Numbered from the stretch's first letter, positions 7,999 to 19,997 are shown. The stretch is DNA of 64,000 nt from Rhodoferax sediminis (GCF_006970865.1 NZ_CP035503.1:2803001-2867000); one strand, 5' to 3'. Numbers and translations are program-made. Notes: generated by a model not told the origin, from the letters alone.

Positions 7999-9550
7999 CG
8001 AGACCCCGGCCCTTGAGGGCGACGACTTCGGCGCCGGCGTTGCGCTGGCGAAAATCCCGGACAACGGCATGCTGCTCGGCCACGCGCAGGGCGAGGCGGT
8101 GATCCTCGCGCGCCACGGCGACGAGCTTTTTGCCGTCGGCGCGACCTGCACCCACTATGGCGCGCCGCTGGCCGATGGCCTGCTGATGGGCGACACGCTG
8201 CGCTGTCCCTGGCACCACGCCTGCTTTAGCCTGCGTACCGGCGAAGTGCTGCGCGCCCCGGCGCTCGGCCCGATACCCTGCTGGCGCGTCGAGCGGCGTG
8301 GCACCACGGTCTATGTCACTGCAAAGCAGGCCGACACGCCCGCCCACCCCGCACCGGTGGCATCCGCCCTGCCCGAATCGATCGTCATCATCGGCGGCGG
8401 CGCGGCCGGCGACGCGGCGGCCATCACCCTGCGCCGCGAGGGCTACAGCGGCCCCGTCACGATGCTCAGTGCCGATGCGGCGCCGCCCTGCGACCGGCCC
8501 AATCTGTCCAAAAACTTTCTTGCCGGCACGGCGCCGGCCGAGTGGCTGCCGCTGCGCTCGCCCAGTTTTTACCCAGAGCGCCAGATCGACCTGCGCCTGA
8601 ACACGCGGGTCGTGCGCATCGACGTCGCGCAGCGCCGGTTGCACCTCGCCGATGGCAGCAGCCTTGCGTATGGCGCGTTGCTGCTGGCCACGGGGGCCGA
8701 GCCGGTCAGGCTTCCCATTGCAGGGGCCGACCTGCCGCACGTGCACTACCTGCGCACGCAGGCCGACGGCGAAGCGCTGGCCGGCAAGGCGCAGGCCGCG
8801 CGCCGCGCCGTGGTGATTGGCGCGAGCTTCATCGGGCTGGAGGTGGCGGCATCGCTGCGGGCGCGCAATGTGGATGTGCATGTGGTGGGACTCGAAACCT
8901 GCCCGATGGAGAAAATCCTGGGACCGCAGGCCGGCAATTTCATCCGCACGCTGCACGAACAACACGGTGTGGTGTTCCACCTGGGCACCAGTGCGACGCG
9001 CATCGATGCGGATAAAGTCACGCTGCAAAACGGCGAAGAGCTGTCGGCGGATCTGGTCGTTATCGGGGTTGGCGTGCGCCCCGAGACCGCGCTGGCCGAG
9101 CAGGCCGGCCTGGCGGTCGAACACGGCGTAGTGGTGGATGAATACCTGCAAACCAGCGCGCAGGGGATTTTTGCGGCGGGCGACATCGCGAGCTGGCCCG
9201 ACCGCCTGAGCGGCGAACGCATCCGCGTCGAACACTGGGTGGTGGCCGGGCGCCAGGGGCAGACCGCCGCGCGCAATCTGCTGGGCCGGCGCGAGCGCTA
9301 CGACGCTGTTCCCTTTTTCTGGACGGAACAGTACGACTTTGGCCTGGCCTACGTGGGCCACGCCAAAGACTGGGACCATGCCGACATCGACGGGTCCCTG
9401 GACGCGCGGGACTGCACCATTACCTATCGGCGCGGCGGCCGCAAACTGGCGGTCGCAGTGATCCATCGGGATCTGGAGGGGCTGCGCGCCGAAGTCGAAT
9501 TCGAACGCGCCATGGCTTCTGGTGCGCACGCTGAGAAGGCAGTCTCATGA
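7991..9550 (+). CDS. Rieske-domain FAD/NAD(P)-dependent oxidoreductase (AIF-like)
   Basis: 519 residues from the ATG at 7991, chosen because GGAGG lies just upstream at 7981. An N-terminal Rieske [2Fe-2S] domain has its ligands at Cys53, His55, Cys72 and His75 (CTHYG and CPWHH). A pyridine nucleotide-disulfide reductase fold follows, with an FAD-binding VIIGGGAAGD near residue 131, an NAD-binding VVIGASFIGLEVAASL near 274, and GIFAAGDIASW. The layout is that of the apoptosis-inducing-factor-like (AIFM3) and dioxygenase ferredoxin-reductase family; the natural electron acceptor is unknown. It overlaps the DUF488 gene by four bases and probably heads an operon with DUF488 and two AhpD-like genes. 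Confidence 0.9.
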   Translation: MGDETPALEGDDFGAGVALAKIPDNGMLLGHAQGEAVILARHGDELFAVGATCTHYGAPLADGLLMGDTLRCPWHHACFSLRTGEVLRAPALGPIPCWRVERRGTTVYVTAKQADTPAHPAPVASALPESIVIIGGGAAGDAAAITLRREGYSGPVTMLSADAAPPCDRPNLSKNFLAGTAPAEWLPLRSPSFYPERQIDLRLNTRVVRIDVAQRRLHLADGSSLAYGALLLATGAEPVRLPIAGADLPHVHYLRTQADGEALAGKAQAARRAVVIGASFIGLEVAASLRARNVDVHVVGLETCPMEKILGPQAGNFIRTLHEQHGVVFHLGTSATRIDADKVTLQNGEELSADLVVIGVGVRPETALAEQAGLAVEHGVVVDEYLQTSAQGIFAAGDIASWPDRLSGERIRVEHWVVAGRQGQTAARNLLGRRERYDAVPFFWTEQYDFGLAYVGHAKDWDHADIDGSLDARDCTITYRRGGRKLAVAVIHRDLEGLRAEVEFERAMASGAHAEKAVS

Positions 9551-9918
9551 GCACAAAAATCCCCGCCAGCCATATACAGATCAAACGCGCCTACGAGCCG
9601 CCGGCGCCCGACGACGGCACGCGGATATTGATCGACCGCCTGTGGCCGCGCGGCGTCAAGAAAGAAACCCTGGCCCTGGACCAATGGACGAAAGAACTCG
9701 CGCCGAGCACCGAATTGCGCCAGTGGTTCGGCCATGATCCCGCGCTGTGGCCCGAGTTTCGCCGGCGCTACGCAGCGGAACTGCGCCCGCACGCCGACCT
9801 GCTCGAATCCCTGCGCATGCTGGCGCGCCAGGGCACGATCACGCTGGTGTATGGCGCCCATGACGAAGCGCACAACAACGCGGTCGCCATGCGGGAGTTT
9901 CTTTTGACAACTCTTTGA
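9547..9918 (+). CDS. DUF488 family protein
   Basis: 123 residues, starting in an ATGA overlap with the oxidoreductase. The family signature is clear: ILIDRLWPRGVKKETL, then WTKELAPSTELRQWFGHDP and the C-terminal TLVYGAHDEAHNNAVAM. DUF488 proteins are small and cytoplasmic, often lie next to redox or stress genes, and have no settled biochemical function. Its coupling to the Rieske/FAD protein and the AhpD-like genes suggests a role in the same detoxification response. Confidence 0.88.
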   Translation: MSTKIPASHIQIKRAYEPPAPDDGTRILIDRLWPRGVKKETLALDQWTKELAPSTELRQWFGHDPALWPEFRRRYAAELRPHADLLESLRMLARQGTITLVYGAHDEAHNNAVAMREFLLTTL

Positions 9919-9929
9919 AGGAGATCAAC

Positions 9930-10388
9930 ATGACAGAACGAATCGATTACAAGAAGACTTCGCCCGGCGCCTTTCAGGCAATGCTGGGCGTGGAGAAGTA
10001 CGTGCGCGGATGCGGGCTGGAACCGTCGCTGATCGAGCTGGTGAAGATGCGCGTGTCCCAGATCAACGGCTGCGCCTACTGCCTGGACATGCACAGCAAG
10101 GACGCGCGTGCCGCCGGCGAGACCGAGCAGCGCCTGTACCTGCTGCCAGCGTGGCGCGAGACGACGTTCTACACCGAGCGCGAGCGCGCCGCACTGGCCT
10201 GGGCCGAGGCGCTCACGCAACTGGCCGGGCACGAGGTGTCCGACGAACTCTATGAGGAGGTGCGGCGCCAGTTCGACGAAAAGGCGATCGTCGATCTGAC
10301 ACTCGCCGTCATCGCCATCAACGGCTGGAACCGCCTCGCGGTGCCGTTTCGCTCCGAGGCGGGCATCTACCAGCCGGCCGCGCGCTAG
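9930..10388 (+). CDS. AhpD-like carboxymuconolactone decarboxylase family protein
   Basis: 152 residues; the ATG at 9930 sits behind GAAGGAGATCAAC, which decides against the upstream in-frame ATG at 9915. The CMD/AhpD fold is shown by LIELVKMRVSQINGCAYCLDMH with the redox pair CAYC and the following histidine, and by WNRLAVPFR near the C-terminus. Such proteins are alkylhydroperoxidase-like reductases. Eleven bases separate it from the DUF488 gene, and a second member of the family follows, so the three are likely one transcript. Confidence 0.88.
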   Translation: MTERIDYKKTSPGAFQAMLGVEKYVRGCGLEPSLIELVKMRVSQINGCAYCLDMHSKDARAAGETEQRLYLLPAWRETTFYTERERAALAWAEALTQLAGHEVSDELYEEVRRQFDEKAIVDLTLAVIAINGWNRLAVPFRSEAGIYQPAAR

Positions 10389-10433
10389 CTGAGCGAGCTG
10401 CCACACCCTGCAAGCCAATCGACAAGGAACCCC

Positions 10434-10781
10434 ATGGACACATCCCTCTATCCCCCATCCACTGTAGAGATCGCGCGCAAGCGCCGTGAACTCGCGCCCA
10501 AGCCGCTGGAGGCCTTCAAGGCATTCAGCGCCAGCGTGTTTGCCGACGGCGCCCTGCCGGGCAAAACCAAGCAGCTGATCGCGGTGGCGGTGGCGCACGT
10601 GACCCAGTGCCCGTATTGCATTCGCGGCCACACGCAAGCGGCCCTGAAGGCGGGCGCCACCGAGCAGGAAATCATGGAAGCCATCTGGGTGGCCGCCGAG
10701 ATGCGCGCGGGCGGGGCCTATGCACACTCGGCGCTGGCCATCGACGTGATGGCGCACGCGCACGACGCCGCACCAGGCTAA
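10434..10781 (+). CDS. AhpD-like carboxymuconolactone decarboxylase family protein
   Basis: 115 residues, the shorter kind of CMD protein. It has the motif LIAVAVAHVTQCPYCIRGH with the CPYC redox pair and distal histidine, then AGATEQEIMEAIWVAAEMRAGGAYAHS. It is distinct in sequence from the CMD gene 45 bases upstream, so this is not a recent tandem duplication. Its function is presumed to be peroxide or disulfide reduction; the substrate is not known. It ends 16 bases before the convergent end of parC. Confidence 0.87.
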   Translation: MDTSLYPPSTVEIARKRRELAPKPLEAFKAFSASVFADGALPGKTKQLIAVAVAHVTQCPYCIRGHTQAALKAGATEQEIMEAIWVAAEMRAGGAYAHSALAIDVMAHAHDAAPG

Positions 10782-10797
10782 GGCCTGTTTTATTTAA

Positions 10798-13140
10798 CTA
10801 CTCAACCCGCTGGATGGAAGTGGGCTTGAAGCCCAGATCCGCGGCCTTGCCCTTGCGCCCGCGCGCGCCGCGCGCGTTGTTCAGCGAGCGAATCTCCAGC
10901 GTCTCGGCGCGCTCCTTGCCGCCGCGGCCCAGGCCTTCGATGCGCACGCTGCGGGCGTAGGCCGCCGCGCCCGCCAGCGTGTCTTTGGCCTCCAGATCGA
11001 TCAGCATCAGGCCGCGCCCGCCGTGGCTCATGGTCTTGAGTTCGCTGATCTCGAAGGTCAGGATGCGCCCACCCATGGACGCGCAGGCCACGTGCGTTGC
11101 CGCCGCCAGCGGCGCAGCGCCCGAGGTGCCGCTGACGTGCGACGGGCGGCACAGCGACTCGCCCGCGTTGCAGGTCACGAACGTCTTGCCGGCGCGCAGG
11201 CGCGAACTCATGTGCTCCACCGTGGCCAGGAAGCCATAACCTGCGGTGCTGCTCAGCAGCAGGGTAGCCTCCATAGGGCCGGCAAAGTAATGCGTCACCT
11301 GGGTGCCCGATTCGAGCTCAATCAGCGTGGTCACGGGCTGGCCGTCGCCGCGGGCGCCGGGCAGCAGGGAGACCGGCACCGAATAGACGCGGCCGTTGCT
11401 GCCGAACGCCAGCAGCGTGTCGACCGTGCGGCACTCGAAGGTGCCGTACAGCCCGTCGCCGGCCTTGAAGGCAAAGCTCGCCGCCTCATGACCATGGCCG
11501 GAACGCGCGCGCACCCAGCCCTTTTGCGAGATCACCACGGTGACCGGCTCGTCCACTACCCGGACCTCCACCACGGCTTTTTTCTCGGCCTGAATCAGGG
11601 TGCGGCGCGGGTCGGCAAAGGTCTTGGCATCCAGCTCGATTTCCTTGACCATCAGGCGGCGCAGCGCGGCCGGGCTGCCCAGGATTTCTTCGAGCTTGCC
11701 CTGCTCTTCGCGCAACTCCTTGAGTTCCTGCTCGATCTTGATGGCCTCCAGCCGCGCCAGCTGGCGCAGGCGGATTTCCAGAATGTCCTCGGCCTGCCGG
11801 TCACTGAGTTTGAAGCGCTCGATCAGCGCGGCCTTGGGCTCATCGGAGCGACGGATGATGGCGATCACCTCATCGATGTTGAGCAGCACGGTCTGCCGCC
11901 CTTCCAGGATGTGGATGCGGTCCAGCACCTTGTCCAGGCGATGCTGCGAGCGGCGCTGCACCGTGCTCTGGCGGAACTCGATCCATTCCAGCAGCATCTG
12001 CCGCAACGACTTCTGGGTCGGGCGGCCGTCCAGCCCCACCATGGTGAGGTTGATGGACGAGGAGGTCTCCAGACTGGTGTGGGCCAGCAGCGTGGTGATC
12101 AGCTCCTGCTGTGGGGTGCGGCTGGTCTTGGGCTCGAACACCAGGCGCACGGCGGCGTCCTTGCTCGATTCGTCGCGCACCACGTCGAGTACGGACAGCA
12201 CGCTGGCCTTGAGCTGCGTCTGCTCCAGCGACAAGGCCTTCTTGCCGGTCTTGACCTTGGGGTTGGTCAGCTCTTCAATTTCTTCCAGCACTTTTTGCGT
12301 GCTGACGCCGATGGGCAACTCGGTCACGACCAGCTGCCACTGCCCGCGCGCCAGCTCCTCGATCTTCCAGCGGGCGCGCACCTTGAGCGAGCCGCGGCCG
12401 CTGCGGTAGGCATCGGCGATATCGGAGGCCGCGCTGATAATCTGGCCGCCGCCCGGGTAGTCGGGCCCCGGGATCAGGGCGAACAACTCGTCATCGGCGA
12501 GCTTCGGCGTCTTGATCAGCGCCACGCAGGCATCGGCGATCTCGCGCAGGTTGTGGCTCGGAATTTCGGTCGCCAGGCCGACTGCGATGCCGCTGGCGCC
12601 ATTGAGCAGCGTGAACGGCAGCCGTGCGGGCAGCTGCGTGGGCTCGGACGTAGAGCCGTCGTAGTTCGGGATGAACTCCACCGTGCCTTCGTCGATTTCA
12701 TCGAGCAGCAGGCTGGTGATTTTGGCGAGCCGCGCCTCGGTGTAGCGCATCGCCGCGGCGCCGTCGCCGTCGCGCGAACCGAAGTTACCCTGGCCGTCGA
12801 TCAGCGGGTAGCGCTGGCTGAAATCCTGCGCCATGCGCACCAGCGCGTCGTACGCGGCCTGGTCGCCGTGCGGATGAAAGCGGCCCAGCACGTCGCCCAC
12901 CACGCGCGCGCTCTTGACCGGCTTGGCGCCGCTGTTGCCCGAGAAGCCCAGGCCCATGCGCGACATCGAATACAGGATGCGCCGCTGCACGGGCTTTTGT
13001 CCGTCGCAGACATCGGGCAGCGCCCGGCCCTTGACCACGCTCAGCGCGTATTCAAGGTAGGCGCGCTGGGCGTAGGTGGCAAGGTTCAGCGAATCGTCGG
13101 ATTCGGCCTGGGGGAAGTCGAGAGTGGGTTGGTCGATCAT
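10798..13140 (-). CDS. parC: DNA topoisomerase IV subunit A
   Basis: 780 residues. The protein cuts and rejoins DNA to unlink daughter chromosomes together with ParE. The N-terminal winged-helix part reads [25 protein letters not shown] and the catalytic tyrosine lies in the [13 protein letters not shown] segment; the C-terminal half has GyrA-like beta-pinwheel blades that are shorter than those of GyrA, as expected for ParC. It lies 17 bases downstream of parE on the same strand, so the two subunits are co-transcribed. A very long open frame on the opposite strand is only a shadow caused by GC content. Confidence 0.96.
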   Translation of the reverse strand: MIDQPTLDFPQAESDDSLNLATYAQRAYLEYALSVVKGRALPDVCDGQKPVQRRILYSMSRMGLGFSGNSGAKPVKSARVVGDVLGRFHPHGDQAAYDALVRMAQDFSQRYPLIDGQGNFGSRDGDGAAAMRYTEARLAKITSLLLDEIDEGTVEFIPNYDGSTSEPTQLPARLPFTLLNGASGIAVGLATEIPSHNLREIADACVALIKTPKLADDELFALIPGPDYPGGGQIISAASDIADAYRSGRGSLKVRARWKIEELARGQWQLVVTELPIGVSTQKVLEEIEELTNPKVKTGKKALSLEQTQLKASVLSVLDVVRDESSKDAAVRLVFEPKTSRTPQQELITTLLAHTSLETSSSINLTMVGLDGRPTQKSLRQMLLEWIEFRQSTVQRRSQHRLDKVLDRIHILEGRQTVLLNIDEVIAIIRRSDEPKAALIERFKLSDRQAEDILEIRLRQLARLEAIKIEQELKELREEQGKLEEILGSPAALRRLMVKEIELDAKTFADPRRTLIQAEKKAVVEVRVVDEPVTVVISQKGWVRARSGHGHEAASFAFKAGDGLYGTFECRTVDTLLAFGSNGRVYSVPVSLLPGARGDGQPVTTLIELESGTQVTHYFAGPMEATLLLSSTAGYGFLATVEHMSSRLRAGKTFVTCNAGESLCRPSHVSGTSGAAPLAAATHVACASMGGRILTFEISELKTMSHGGRGLMLIDLEAKDTLAGAAAYARSVRIEGLGRGGKERAETLEIRSLNNARGARGRKGKAADLGFKPTSIQRVE

Positions 13141-13157
13141 TGAAAAAGGGGTCGCGT

Positions 13158-15137
<1,980 letters not shown>

Positions 15138-15299
15138 AGCGGCGAATTGTAGTCCGCCGCCACTCAAACCACTGGATACAAATACAGCTCAAAGACAATC
15201 CGTGACCGATGCGACAGCCGCCTGAGGCCGAATTCGTTACATTCCCCCGATGACCGCTCCTTGCAAAGCACTTGCCACCATACGAGCACACCACACCCC

Positions 15300-16112
15300 A
15301 TGAAAACGATCGTCATCACAGGCGCCTCCGATGGCATTGGCGCAGAAATGGCGCGCCAGCTGGCGCAGACGCACGGCACGCAGGTGGCGCTGGTGCTGGC
15401 CGCGCGCAACGAGGCCCTGCTGCAGCAGGTCGCCGGGCAGTGCGCAGCGCATGGCGCGCAGACGCTGGTGGTCAAAACCGACGTGTCACAGCAGGCGCAG
15501 TGCCGCCAGCTGATCACGGCGACGGTGGAGAAATTCGGCCGCATCGATGCGCTGATCAACAACGCCGGCATGTCGGCCCAGGCGCTGTTTGCAGACGTCA
15601 AGGCGCAGGACCTGGGTTGGTACGAGGACCTGATGCGCGTGAACCTGTGGGGCAGCGTCTGGTGCACCCACGCGGCGCTGCCGCACCTCAAGGCCGTGCG
15701 CGGCAGCATCGTGGCGGTGTCATCGCTGGCCGGGCTGATCGGCGTACCCGGGCGCACCGCCTACAGTGCGACCAAGTTCGCCATGACCGGCTTTTTCGAG
15801 GCCCTGCGCGCCGAGCTCAAGGTCGCGGGGGTGAGTGTGACCACCGCCTACCCCGGCGTGGTGGCAACACAGACCCGCTACCGCGGCTTCAACGCGGCGG
15901 GCGTGGCGGCGGGCGCCAGCGGCCTGAAAGAGGACGACGCGATGAGCGTGGAGGAATGCGCGCGCCTGATCCTTGACGGCATGGCGCAGCGTCGGCGCGA
16001 GGTGGTGATGAGCCGCAAGGGCAAGATCGGACGCTTCATGAAACTGCTGGTGCCCGGCATCGTGGAAAACATGGCGCTGGCGGCGCTCAAAGACAATGTC
16101 AAACCTCACTGA
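15300..16112 (+). CDS. SDR family oxidoreductase
   Basis: 270 residues from the ATG at 15300 (MKTIVITGASDGIG). Classical short-chain dehydrogenase motifs are present: the cofactor-binding TGASDGIG, DALINNAGMS, the catalytic serine in VAVSSLAG, and YSATK with the active-site tyrosine and lysine. The C-terminal tail is rich in basic and hydrophobic residues (KGKIGRFMKLLVPGIVENMAL), as in SDRs of the DltE/YqjQ type that may associate with membranes. The substrate cannot be told from sequence. It overlaps the following methyltransferase gene by 17 bases. Confidence 0.9.
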   Translation: MKTIVITGASDGIGAEMARQLAQTHGTQVALVLAARNEALLQQVAGQCAAHGAQTLVVKTDVSQQAQCRQLITATVEKFGRIDALINNAGMSAQALFADVKAQDLGWYEDLMRVNLWGSVWCTHAALPHLKAVRGSIVAVSSLAGLIGVPGRTAYSATKFAMTGFFEALRAELKVAGVSVTTAYPGVVATQTRYRGFNAAGVAAGASGLKEDDAMSVEECARLILDGMAQRRREVVMSRKGKIGRFMKLLVPGIVENMALAALKDNVKPH

Positions 16113-16689
16113 AACAACACCCGGCCCGCACGGCAGCGCGGCCGCTTCCGCGTGGGTCCAGCGCTGGTCGCACCTGGTGCCCGCGCACGGCACGGTACTG
16201 GATGTGGCCTGCGGCCACGGCCGCCACCTGCGCTGGTTTGCACAACGAAATCACCCGGTGGTCGGCGTGGATCGGTCACAGGATGCTATCGATTCAATAG
16301 CAGACCTGGTCGCTGCGGGCCGGGCCGAAGCGCTGCGGGCCGACCTTGAAAACGGGCCCTGGCCGTTTTCAGCCGGCGCGCAGGCCCGCACGTTCGACGC
16401 GGTGATCGTGACCAACTACCTGTGGCGCCCGCTGCTGCCCGCCCTTGTGGCCAGCGTCGCGCCCGGCGGCGTGCTGATCTATGAGACCTTTGCCGCCGGC
16501 AACGAGACGGTCGGCAAACCGTCGCGGCCCGACTTTTTGCTGCAGCCGGGTGAACTGTGGTGTGCGTGCGGGGGCCTGCGGGTGGTGGCTTTCGAGGATG
16601 GGTTCCTGCAAGGTCCGGATCGTTTCGTGCAGCGCATCGTGGCGGTCAGGCAGCACTCTGCGGAACTCCCGACGCGTTACATGCTCTAG
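16096..16689 (+). CDS. Class I SAM-dependent methyltransferase
   Basis: 197 residues. The SAM-binding glycine motif is VLDVACGHGRHLRWFA, followed by the acidic VVGVDRSQ and the post-II motif FDAVIVTNYLW, as in TehB-like methyltransferases. The start at 16096 lies inside the end of the SDR gene, giving a 17-base overlap. A palindrome-like GCTATCGATTCAATAGC at 16285-16301 encodes DAIDSIAD directly after the SAM motif and resembles the heads of the dispersed repeats elsewhere in the window, though the rest of the repeat is poorly conserved here. The substrate is unknown. Confidence 0.87.
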   Translation: MSNLTETTPGPHGSAAASAWVQRWSHLVPAHGTVLDVACGHGRHLRWFAQRNHPVVGVDRSQDAIDSIADLVAAGRAEALRADLENGPWPFSAGAQARTFDAVIVTNYLWRPLLPALVASVAPGGVLIYETFAAGNETVGKPSRPDFLLQPGELWCACGGLRVVAFEDGFLQGPDRFVQRIVAVRQHSAELPTRYML

Positions 16690-16723
16690 TTAGAATGCTG
16701 GTTTACCGTTTCAAGTTGCGGAT

Positions 16724-17605
16724 ATGACACCCATTACCGGCAGCACCGTGGCCATCGTGACCCCGATGCATGAAGACGGCAGCGTGGACTACCCCACCCT
16801 GCGCAAACTGATCGACTGGCACATTGCGGAGGGCACCGACTGCATCGGCGTGGTCGGCACCACCGGCGAGTCGCCCACGGTCAACGTGCAGGAGCACTGC
16901 GAAATCATCCGCGTCGCCGTCGAGCAGGCCAAAGGCCGTGTGCCCGTCATGGCCGGCTGCGGCGCCAACTCGACGTCCGAGGCCATCGAGCTCACGCGCT
17001 TTGCCAAAGAGGTCGGCGCCGACTGCCACTTGCAGGTCGTGCCCTACTACAACAAGCCCGGCCAAGAAGGCCAGTACCGGCACTTCAGGGCCATTGCCGA
17101 AGCCGTGGACCTGCCCATGGTGCTGTACAACGTGCCCGGGCGCTCGGTCGCCGATCTGGCGCACGACACCGTGCTGCGGCTGGCACAGGTTCCGGGCATC
17201 GTCGGCATCAAGGAAGCGACGGGCAACATCGAGCGCGCGCAGTGGCTGATCCGCGACGTGCCCAAGGGTTTTTCGGTGTATTCGGGCGACGATCCGACGG
17301 CGGTCGCGCTGATGCTGTGCGGTGGCCAAGGCAACGTCAGCGTCACGGCGAACATCGCGCCGCGCCTGATGCACGAACTGTGCGTGGCCGCCATCGCGGG
17401 CGACGCCCGTCGCGCCATGGAAATCCAGTTCAAGCTGATGCCGGTGCACAAGCACCTGTTCGTGGAAGCCAACCCGATGCCGCTCAAGTGGGCCATGGCC
17501 CGCATGGGCCTGTGCGGGGGCACCCTGCGCCTGCCCATGACACCGATCGCCCCCTCCAACGAAGCTGTGGTCGAGGGCGCGCTGCGCTCGGCCGGCCTGC
17601 TCTGA
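16724..17605 (+). CDS. dapA: 4-hydroxy-tetrahydrodipicolinate synthase
   Basis: 293 residues, the normal length. DapA condenses pyruvate with aspartate semialdehyde, the first committed step to diaminopimelate and lysine. The pyruvate-binding GTTGESPTV, Tyr135 in LYNVPGRS and Schiff-base Lys163 in GIKEATGN are all present. It is followed by bamC with only 17 bases between, the dapA-bamC order also found in enteric bacteria. Confidence 0.96.
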   Translation: MTPITGSTVAIVTPMHEDGSVDYPTLRKLIDWHIAEGTDCIGVVGTTGESPTVNVQEHCEIIRVAVEQAKGRVPVMAGCGANSTSEAIELTRFAKEVGADCHLQVVPYYNKPGQEGQYRHFRAIAEAVDLPMVLYNVPGRSVADLAHDTVLRLAQVPGIVGIKEATGNIERAQWLIRDVPKGFSVYSGDDPTAVALMLCGGQGNVSVTANIAPRLMHELCVAAIAGDARRAMEIQFKLMPVHKHLFVEANPMPLKWAMARMGLCGGTLRLPMTPIAPSNEAVVEGALRSAGLL

Positions 17606-17622
17606 CCGACCGCAACAATCTA

Positions 17623-18726
17623 ATGGAATACCGCGTGAATCAATTTGCAAGACGACTGGCACTTCTGGGCCTGACACTGACGCTGGGCGCCTGCTCGATG
17701 CTCCAGAGCGACAAGATCGACTACAAGAGCGCCACCAAGGCGGCCGGCCTGGAGGTTCCTCCCGATTTGACGCAGTTGGCGCCCAACAACCGGTACGTCG
17801 TCCCCGGCGGCGCCGTCACCGCCAGCGGCTACCAGAGCACCCGGGCCGCCACGCCTGCCGAGCCCACCACGGCTGTCTCGACACTGGGCGACATGCACAT
17901 CGAGCGCGACGGCAACGATCGCTGGCTGGTGGTGAACCGTCCGGCCGATCAGCTCTGGGGACCGGTGCGCGACTTCTGGCAGGAAAATGGTTTCCTGCTG
18001 ACCCTGGACGATCGCAAGCTCGGCATCATGGAAACCGACTGGGCCGAAAACCGCGCCAAGATTCCGCAGGACATCATCCGCAGAACCATCGGCAAGGTGT
18101 TCGATTCGGCTTATGACACCGGCCAGCGCGACAAATTCCGCACCCGGCTGGAGCGCACCGGCACGGGCGGCACCGATATCTTCATCAGCCACCGCGGCAT
18201 GGTCGAGGTCTACACCGATACGCAAAAAACCCAGACCACATGGCAACCCAGGCCCTCCGATCCGGAACTCGAGACCGAATTCCTGCGCCGCCTGATGCTC
18301 AAGCTGGGCGCCTCGGAAGCGCAATCCAAGGCCCTGGTTGCCGAGGCCGCGATCGTCAAGCCGACCGCACGCGTGGCCATGCTGAACAACCAGCCGGTGG
18401 TGCAGATGGACGAGGGCTTCGACCGTGCTTGGCGCCGCGTCGGCCTGACGCTGGACCGCACCGGCTTCACCGTGGAGGACCGGGACCGCAGCAAGGGTCT
18501 GTACTTTGTGCGCTACGTGGACCCGACCACCGACAAGAGTGAGCCGGGCTTTTTGAGCAAACTGTTCAGCGGCTCGAAAGCGGCCACGCCGCCGTTGCAG
18601 TACCGCATTGCGCTGCAGAGCCAGGGTGACGCGACCACCGTGTCGGTGCTGAACGCCAGCGGCGCGCCCGAGAGCTCGGCCAACGCCCAGCGCATCGTCA
18701 AGGTCATTGCCGACGACCTCAAGTAG
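17623..18726 (+). CDS. bamC: Outer membrane assembly lipoprotein BamC
   Basis: 367 residues from the ATG at 17623; a GTG four codons later is an alternative. The lipoprotein signal is short, with LGACS as lipobox and the acylated cysteine at about residue 25. The mature part opens with the unstructured IDYKSATKAAGLEVPPDL segment that BamC uses to contact BamD, and two helix-grip domains follow. BamC is a non-essential member of the BamABCDE complex, which inserts outer membrane proteins. The gene directly follows dapA, which supports the call. Confidence 0.92.
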   Translation: MEYRVNQFARRLALLGLTLTLGACSMLQSDKIDYKSATKAAGLEVPPDLTQLAPNNRYVVPGGAVTASGYQSTRAATPAEPTTAVSTLGDMHIERDGNDRWLVVNRPADQLWGPVRDFWQENGFLLTLDDRKLGIMETDWAENRAKIPQDIIRRTIGKVFDSAYDTGQRDKFRTRLERTGTGGTDIFISHRGMVEVYTDTQKTQTTWQPRPSDPELETEFLRRLMLKLGASEAQSKALVAEAAIVKPTARVAMLNNQPVVQMDEGFDRAWRRVGLTLDRTGFTVEDRDRSKGLYFVRYVDPTTDKSEPGFLSKLFSGSKAATPPLQYRIALQSQGDATTVSVLNASGAPESSANAQRIVKVIADDLK

Positions 18727-18738
18727 CCTGTCCGTGGC

Positions 18739-19515
18739 ATGTTGAGATTCAGGAGTCTGGGCAGCGGCAGCTCGGGCAACGCCACGGTGGTTGAAGCACG
18801 CAGCGGCGGCCAGGTCACTCGCCTGCTGATCGACTGCGGCTTCGGCCTGAAGCATCTGGATGCCCGGCTCGGCCGGGCGGGGCTGGCGGCCAGCCAGTTG
18901 GACGCCATCTTCATCACCCACGAACATGGCGACCACATCGGCTGCGCACGCCAGTTGGCGCTGCGCGAGCGGATTCCGGTGTGGATGAGCCAGGGTACCC
19001 ATGCCGCCCTCGGTCCGTGCGACTTCGAGGGGCTCTTCAAGACGGCGCGCGATGCACAGGCCATTGACCTCGGGGGACTGCAGGTGATGCCGTTCACCGT
19101 GCCGCACGACGCGCGCGAGCCGCTGCAGCTGACCTGCTCGGATGGCGCCTCAAAGCTCGGCGTATTGACCGATCTGGGGCACTCCACGACACATGTGCTG
19201 GCGCATCTCGGCCACTGCCAGGCGCTGCTGCTGGAATGCAACCATGACCCGGAGCTGCTGGCGGCCTCCGGCTATCCGGTTTTCCTGAAAAAGCGGGTAG
19301 GCGGCCCGCACGGCCATCTGGCCAATGCCGACGCGGCGGCCATTGCGCGGACCGTACAGCACGCCGGGCTGCATCGCGTGGTGGCGGCGCACCTGAGCGA
19401 GCAAAACAACCGCCCGGAGCTGGTGCGCGCCGCATTGGCGGCGGCGCTCGGCTCCGATGCTCTGGCCATCGATATTGCGCACGCACTGCTCGGCACGCCG
19501 TGGGTTGACGTGTAG
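18739..19515 (+). CDS. MBL-fold metallo-hydrolase (YycJ/WalJ-like)
   Basis: 258 residues. The metallo-beta-lactamase motif HEHGDH is at residues 61-66, with further metal ligands in PHDAREP, LTDLGHST and the ECNHD segment. The opening MLRFRSLGSGSSGNATVVE is characteristic of the YycJ/WalJ group of putative exonucleases or phosphodiesterases. It follows bamC by 12 bases and is probably co-transcribed with it. Cytoplasmic; the natural substrate is not established. Confidence 0.9.
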   Translation: MLRFRSLGSGSSGNATVVEARSGGQVTRLLIDCGFGLKHLDARLGRAGLAASQLDAIFITHEHGDHIGCARQLALRERIPVWMSQGTHAALGPCDFEGLFKTARDAQAIDLGGLQVMPFTVPHDAREPLQLTCSDGASKLGVLTDLGHSTTHVLAHLGHCQALLLECNHDPELLAASGYPVFLKKRVGGPHGHLANADAAAIARTVQHAGLHRVVAAHLSEQNNRPELVRAALAAALGSDALAIDIAHALLGTPWVDV

Positions 19516-19552
19516 AGGCGGCGTGCCGCTGCCGCCACCGCGTACGCCGCCC

Positions 19553-19577
19553 ACAAAAAAGCCACCTTGCGGTGGCT
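19553..19577 (-). terminator. Intrinsic terminator for the small lipoprotein gene
   Basis: GCCACC (19561-19566) pairs with GGTGGC (19571-19576) across a TTGC loop. On the minus strand the stem is followed by six T residues (A run at 19555-19560), so it terminates the minus-strand gene at 19612-19884. On the plus strand only CTTT follows, so it may weakly stop the convergent MBL gene. Confidence 0.85.
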
Positions 19578-19611
19578 CTTTCCAGGAAACGCCCGGAGGC
19601 GAATACCAAAT

Positions 19612-19884
19612 TTAAGGCTTCTTCATGGCGCCAGCGGCGTCAGAAGCGGCCGACGTAGCAGCGTCAGCAGCGGTGTTCGCAGCGCCAGCAGCGGTGTTCG
19701 CAGCACCAGCAGCCTCGCTCGCAGCGCCGGCAGCAGCGGAAGCGGCATCAGCAGCAGCAGCGGCAGCAGGCGCAGCAGCAGCGGGCGCTTCAGCCGGTGC
19801 AGGAGCCGGCGTTTCATCTTTTTTGCCGCAGGCAACCAGGGCAGCGGCGGCGATAACGGCAGCCAAAACGAGAGACTTATTCAT
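19612..19884 (-). CDS. Small alanine-rich lipoprotein
   Basis: 90 residues. A lipoprotein signal ends in ALVACGKK, with the acylated cysteine at residue 19. The mature part is almost wholly alanine with scattered Asp, Glu, Ser and Thr (repeats such as GAASEAAGAANTAAGAANTA), suggesting an extended or helical surface chain. AAGGAA sits at the right distance upstream, and a strong terminator follows. Function unknown. The underlying DNA is low-complexity GCAGC-type sequence, which can expand and contract. Confidence 0.75.
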   Translation of the reverse strand: MNKSLVLAAVIAAAALVACGKKDETPAPAPAEAPAAAAPAAAAAADAASAAAGAASEAAGAANTAAGAANTAADAATSAASDAAGAMKKP

Positions 19885-19991
19885 TTGAAAATTCCTTAAA
19901 TGGAGAAAAACAACTTCCGGAAATTGTCAGCACAGCAAAAAGACTGCATTGACCGAGGGAAAGCACTCGAGCTCTTTCATCTCTGGCCGCA

Positions 19992-19997
19992 ATTATA
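19992..19997 (-). promoter_or_regulatory. Probable -10 element of the small lipoprotein gene
   Basis: A perfect TATAAT is read on the minus strand, about 110 bases upstream of the lipoprotein start. The matching -35 region (TTCCGA, spacing 19) is weak. The untranslated leader would be about 100 bases. Confidence 0.35.

Noticed and set aside
7871..9529. Open frame of 552 codons opposite the Rieske/FAD oxidoreductase
   Set aside because: Shadow frame without a ribosome binding site or motif.
11023..13143. Open frame of 706 codons opposite parC
   Set aside because: Shadow of the GC-rich parC gene; composition is dominated by Arg, Gln, Gly, His and Leu and no domain is visible. The parC reading on the other strand is certain.
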